Source: Capsaspora owczarzaki ATCC 30864 (lineage: Eukaryota > Opisthokonta > Filasterea). From it: a DNA stretch of 64,000 bases. The notes under the pieces were generated by a model. It saw only the letters and a list, made by a program, of their open reading frames with translations, was not told the DNA's origin and did not search any database. Both the position numbers and the translations under genes were made by a program. The stretch spans positions 812,530 through 876,529 of the forward strand of contig NW_011887298.1 in NCBI RefSeq assembly GCF_000151315.2. The letters are read 5' to 3'. This document shows positions 59,636 through 64,000 of this stretch, in pieces (position 1 is the first letter of the stretch; each line of letters begins with the position of its first letter).

Positions 59636-61744
59636 CGATGTTGATTCAATTCAATGATAGAAAAAGTCTTGCAAACGAATGTCATGCCAATCCAATCCAA
59701 TCGAACAACAGAACAAAAAGCAAAACCTTGTCGAAGAAGCGCAGCCCAGTGAAAATCTTCACACCCCTCAAAATGTCCAAAACGGACAAAATCCCAAGAG
59801 ATGATCCTTTTCGCACCACAACAACGACCGCCACCGCCACATGGCACATGGACTGCCTGTGCTGCAAGTCAGTTCAGCATGGGCGTACCACGGTCTTACA
59901 TGCCGTAATTTGTGCCGGTGCCGGTTGACTCATGCCAAAACATGCCAACTTGCCAAACAAAGCGACCCCAACGCCAAAAGAAGGCAAACAAGGAACATCC
60001 AACAAGCCCCTTTTTGAACATCGAATCCAATGCGAAAACAAACTTTGTTGTCGCTATCGACACTCTGCCTTCAACCACGACTTCCCCAGCGGATAAATGC
60101 CAGCACGGTGCAAGCAAATGCAACATGCAAGACAGGCACACAAGCAGACCGCTGTGCGCGAAAAAGCCGAAACAAGCGACGAGCAGCGAAATCCTATTTT
60201 TTTTCAAGTTTCTGCTTTGTAATCTGACTTCACACCAAAACAGCACGATGCGGATTCAAGGAATTGCAAGTGCAGAGATGACGACAAGTAACTCGTGTGA
60301 ATTGTCAAAGAGAGAGAAAGTACGCGTGAGTGTGTGTGTGTGTGTGTGTGTGGTGACTGGGCAGAGAGAAGCGAGCGGTAAAAGCCACAAAAACGAATGT
60401 TGGGCAGAGGGTTTGGCCTCTGTTGTCGCTCTCTGGCTCACCCCCCGAACCCCCCCCCCACTTTCCGAGACGTCTCGTGCGCTCGTCCAGAGTCGAGGAC
60501 CGCTGGATTTGCTGGTTGGGGGAAAGCGCAGAGCAGGACAGCAGCACAGAACTCAACCTGTGCGCGCTGTGGTAGGTCATTCCATTTGGATTTTTTTTGT
60601 GGGTTTTGTTTACGCGTTCTCCAAGCACACGTCGTTTGCTCGCAGCGCTCTGCACGCTTCCTGTGCGAGGGACCATGCTCGCTTTTCATGGCCAAGCAAT
60701 CCTCTCAGCGGCTGCTCGGGGTGCGGCGTGGTGGAGAGACACAGCGACGACGAGCGACACAACGAATGTACCTCTGCAAAGCAAGTCTAAAAGTGAAAAA
60801 AAAAAAAAAAAGTGGAGAAATCGAAAAAAAGAAAAAAAAAAAAAGAATGGATCAAAGTCTGCGCAGAAAAATCAACTTTCGATGGTGTTAAAGTCGAACA
60901 CAGGAAGGAGCCTAGGAAGCAAGAGACACGAACAAGCATGGAGCAGACGTATTTGGAACCAAAGAACGCAGCAATGGAGGGGACGGCGAAAATCCGTTGC
61001 AATTGTAGCAATTGTAAAAACTTGCACCCCAAAGTTGGAAAAAGGGTTGCTCCCTCTCGCACCGCTCAACCGCAAACCAGCCTCGATGCAAACATGAGGG
61101 GGCTGGAGTGCAAGTACGAGAGTCGAGGCGACACACACACACATAACAGTAGTAGTAAGTAACGGAACGGGGGGGGGAGGCGCTCGCGTTTCCCAGAACC
61201 GAACGGCACTAATCCGCATTCACTCGATTTGGAACGCCACAGCGTCCCACGGGAGCCCTTAATAAAGGACTCCCCCCCCCCTCCTGCCTTCGCCCGCGCT
61301 TCCTCGGTAAATTAAAGACACGGGGTGCGGATTTGCCACCCCGCATCAAGGGCAACTCAGAGTCTGGAGCCATCCGGATTGTGGCACTGCATTCAAGAAA
61401 GGTGTAAAAACATTCGCTCGGGTGACTTGGAACGGCTGGGACGAGTTCCAACGCTTGAGTGAGAGAGCAAGAGCAAGATTGTCCGAGCGCTTCGACCATA
61501 CCGTAATTTTTGGCTAGGACGATTGTCTGCTCGTACATGTAGCGACCGACTTGTCGAAGCGATCGTTGGCTGTGGATGGCTTTTTCCGTTCCACCAGCCC
61601 GTCTACTTGTCAGCTACCGCTTCTCCTTCTCGACTTTATTTTTGTCCATTCGTTGTTCGGCTGCTGATTTGATTTCCATGCATCACTCACTTGGATGGGT
61701 TCGAATGAATGTTCAGTCTTTCTCATTCGATTTTCCAATAGAAA
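59636..61744. other. long divergent spacer between the receptor kinase and EIPR1
   Basis: These 2.1 kb contain a (TG)11 microsatellite at about 60329-60352, A runs near 60797-60811 and 60832-60844, and a C run near 60453-60461. A minus-strand open frame at 61209-61538 starts with ATG and has balanced composition (begins MYEQTIVLAKNYGMVEALG) but matches no family I know. The rest shows no gene. Both promoters must lie within it. Confidence 0.4.
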
Positions 61745-64000
61745 ATGTCTTCACGGGCTTCGTCTGTGGCGTCGCATCCGCCGTCACAGCACCACTACGG
61801 CGGCGGCCACCACCCACAGCAGCAGCATCATCATCACCAGCAGCAGCAGCAGCAGCATCATCACTACCAGCCTCAGCAGCATCAGCCACAACAGTACCAT
61901 CACCACCAGCAGCAGCACCAGCAGCAAACAGTCGAGCCTCCAGTGGTCTACGGCCTCGAGTTCAAGGCGCGCGCACTGAGCGCCGTGCGTGCCGAGCAAG
62001 AGAAGATCTCGTTCCTGATTGGCACGCTGACGCTGCACCACGACAACCAGGTAGGAGTCCACAGCGAGAGGAGCAGACGAGGGACATGAGAGTTCCCCTT
62101 TGGTCCTGTTTTTCCCCTCTCCCTTCAACGATGCTTGTGATCCATCGTTCAAAATGCAACTTGCCAGCAAACATCAATCAACATTATGAGCAAAGCTGGA
62201 GAGTGACAAAAATCAAGGTCAAAAACAAAGAGCGACTTGGAAAACTAGAAAAACTTGGCTGCGATTCGTAACCCTGAAAATCCGGGTTTTTTCAATTTTG
62301 AACATACTTTAACTCAAGTTGCTCAGAAGGACTGCTGTTCGATTGGGAGCATTTCAGCAATGTTTGGTCTTGTCCTGATGATATCAACGGTTTTACAGTG
62401 AAATTTTGCCACCAAGGTGCAATCGTTTGGTATGGAAAAACTCAGTTTGTCACTCACCCCTCAATCCACTCCCTTGAAACAGATTCACCTCTTGGAATAC
62501 GGCGATGACGACCAAACCGTCACACCGACCGTCTTCTCGCATCCTCAAGGCGAAGTCTGGTCGATTGCTGCCAGCCCGTCGCACGTCGATATCTTTGCCA
62601 CCAGCTATTTGAAGCGTACGAAGTCGCCCCTCCTTTTGAACGCTTGGTTGTTTTCATCATGTTTATCAGACCTTGGCTAATGTCACTTTGTGCAGCGCTC
62701 GATGGCAAGGCTCAGATTCGCTCAAAGTTGTTCAAGATGCCCGAACACGACGACATTGGTGGCGAGATTCTGCCTCTGACAGAGCTGTTTGAATTCACCG
62801 GGCACAACTCGAGCATTTCATGGTAAGAGGTGTTTGACGCGTTCACTGCTGATTCGATTTCGAGAGAAGTGGGTTGTCTCACTTTGTTTGTTTGGTTGTT
62901 TCGGGCCTTTGTTTTGCTTTTTTTTTTTTGCCTTTTTTCAGCTTGTCGTGGAATCCCATTCTGACTTCGCAAGTGGCCGTTGTGGATGAAGAATCAATCC
63001 AGCTGTGGGATTTGAATGCCGAGGAAACGTCTGCAAAGGTTTGTTGGCGCTCGTTGGTCGTTTGTTGCCAGGCGTTCCTCTGACGCATTTCTTGGTCCGG
63101 TGTCAACACTTGCAGGTGAAAACTAGCGTCAAGCCGGATACCAAGCGCGCCAAGTTGAGCGCAGGCCGATGGCATCCCCATAGCGGCGGCCCGTTTGCTG
63201 TCGCCATGGACACGAGTGTTCGAGCGTGGGACATGCGCACATCAGAGTTCGTCGTAGTCTTTTTGTTTTTTTTTTTCGAATCTGCGTGTCTAGTTGGCCA
63301 GCTGATACTCACGTTCTTCTCTAAACCTCTCCTTCCTCTCTCCCCCCCCCCCACAACCACCACCATCCATTCATCAGGCCGGCCTGGGTTGTGGAACACG
63401 CACATTCGCAAGCTATTCGAGACATTGATTTCAACCCCAATCGCCAGTACATCATGGCGACGGCTGGCGACGATTGCAAGGTCAAATTCTGGGACGTTCG
63501 CAAGCCAGCGACGCCCTTGAAGGTGCTGCAGCACCACTCTCATTGGTACGGGTGAACGAATGTCGCCTCTATGATCCTGTTGTCAGATTTGAACTGTTGC
63601 TCACCTTTGGCCGATTGCTCCCGAATCTATGTGACAACTACTAGGGTTTGGGCGGTTCGGTACAATCCTGCACACGATCAGCTGGTTCTCACAGCCAGCT
63701 CGGACAATCGCGTGGTTCTGGCTGATGCAGTTTCCATCTCCTCCGACCCCGACGGCTCTGTGAGAAACGCCGCAGCTCTCGATGACGACGACGAACCGAC
63801 CACTTCTCGCAAACCTGAGCAGTACGTGTGTTGTTGTTTTTTTGTTGTTGGTAGCGTCAGACAGCCCACTCACACAAGTTCCGTTTTTTTGCTCTTTTTT
63901 TTTTTTTCTTTTTTTTTTTTTTGGCTCCACCTCCTCAGTCGCCCTGCGCCGAAAGATAAGCTGGTTCACACGTACGAGGAGCACGAAGACAGTGTCTACA
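61745..64000 (+). CDS. EIPR1: EIPR1/TSSC1, WD-repeat partner of GARP/EARP tethering complexes (3' end outside window)
   Basis: Eight exons are visible: 61745-62050, 62483-62615, 62696-62822, 62942-63038, 63116-63246, 63378-63545, 63645-63821 and 63939 to the window end. All internal introns are GT-AG and in phase. A His/Gln/Pro-rich N-terminal extension (about 58 residues) precedes the conserved start [18 protein letters not shown] blades follow: [79 protein letters not shown] and [10 protein letters not shown] at the edge, matching human EIPR1 in order. EIPR1 binds the GARP and EARP complexes in endosome-to-Golgi recycling and dense-core vesicle formation. Several introns have T runs just before the acceptor. 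Confidence 0.95.

Noticed and set aside
61660-61720. GGTTCGAAT-like string resembling a tRNA T-arm
   Set aside because: No matching acceptor, D or anticodon stems around it; no tRNA gene was found anywhere in the window.

Overview
The window is nuclear DNA of a unicellular eukaryote with short GT-AG introns, gene-dense layout and long poly(dA:dT) runs. The gene set is opisthokont: a receptor tyrosine kinase with a cysteine-rich ectodomain, a fungal-type adenylyl cyclase (RA-LRR-PP2C-cyclase), a fungal-type prephenate dehydrogenase, and LZIC, EIPR1, FOCAD and THADA proteins close to the animal ones. This mix best fits a unicellular holozoan; Capsaspora owczarzaki is my first guess, from memory and not from a search. 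All multi-exon models were built by hand from splice signals plus remembered family alignments. Every complete coding sum below is a multiple of three.

Layout. 1-1990: right-hand part of a pogo-like DNA transposon, then about 2.2 kb without a recognised gene, including a short inverted-repeat element. 4231-6675(-): PAS protein with polyglutamine. 6676-9009: low-complexity DNA. 9010-10179(-): ZSWIM7 in six small exons. 11158-13162(+): ENTH/CLINT1-type epsin. 13469-14606(+): MAT1. 14711-16342(-): mitochondrial mS26-like protein. 16698-19450(+): PP2A B55. 20257-21714(-): TYR1. 22037-22966(+): TMEM70. 23454-28802(-): adenylyl cyclase. 30097-32116(-): EEF2KMT. 32363-38582(+): THADA. 38849-40461(-): EB1. 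40812-46899(+): FOCAD. 47049-49011(-): phosphatidylserine synthase. 49483-51834(+): NAD kinase. 51934-53700(-): spermidine synthase. 53893-54877(-): LZIC. 55134-59635(-): receptor tyrosine kinase. 61745-64000(+): EIPR1, cut by the window end.

Organisation. Most genes alternate strand, giving seven head-to-head pairs with shared promoters of about 0.25-2.1 kb and tight tail-to-tail junctions (down to 99 bp). There is no operon-like functional grouping. The closest to a functional pair is EEF2KMT/THADA, two translation-modification genes read outward from one 246-bp promoter. Long homopolymer runs close to start codons usually read as T on the sense strand of the nearest gene, and they switch strand inside divergent promoters.

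No new multi-gene system stands out. The most interesting points are an EB1 ending in -EEW, an adenylyl cyclase lacking the usual transition-state Arg, a receptor kinase with an array of YDN motifs, micro-exon genes that simple ORF calling misses, and the oriented poly(T) pattern.
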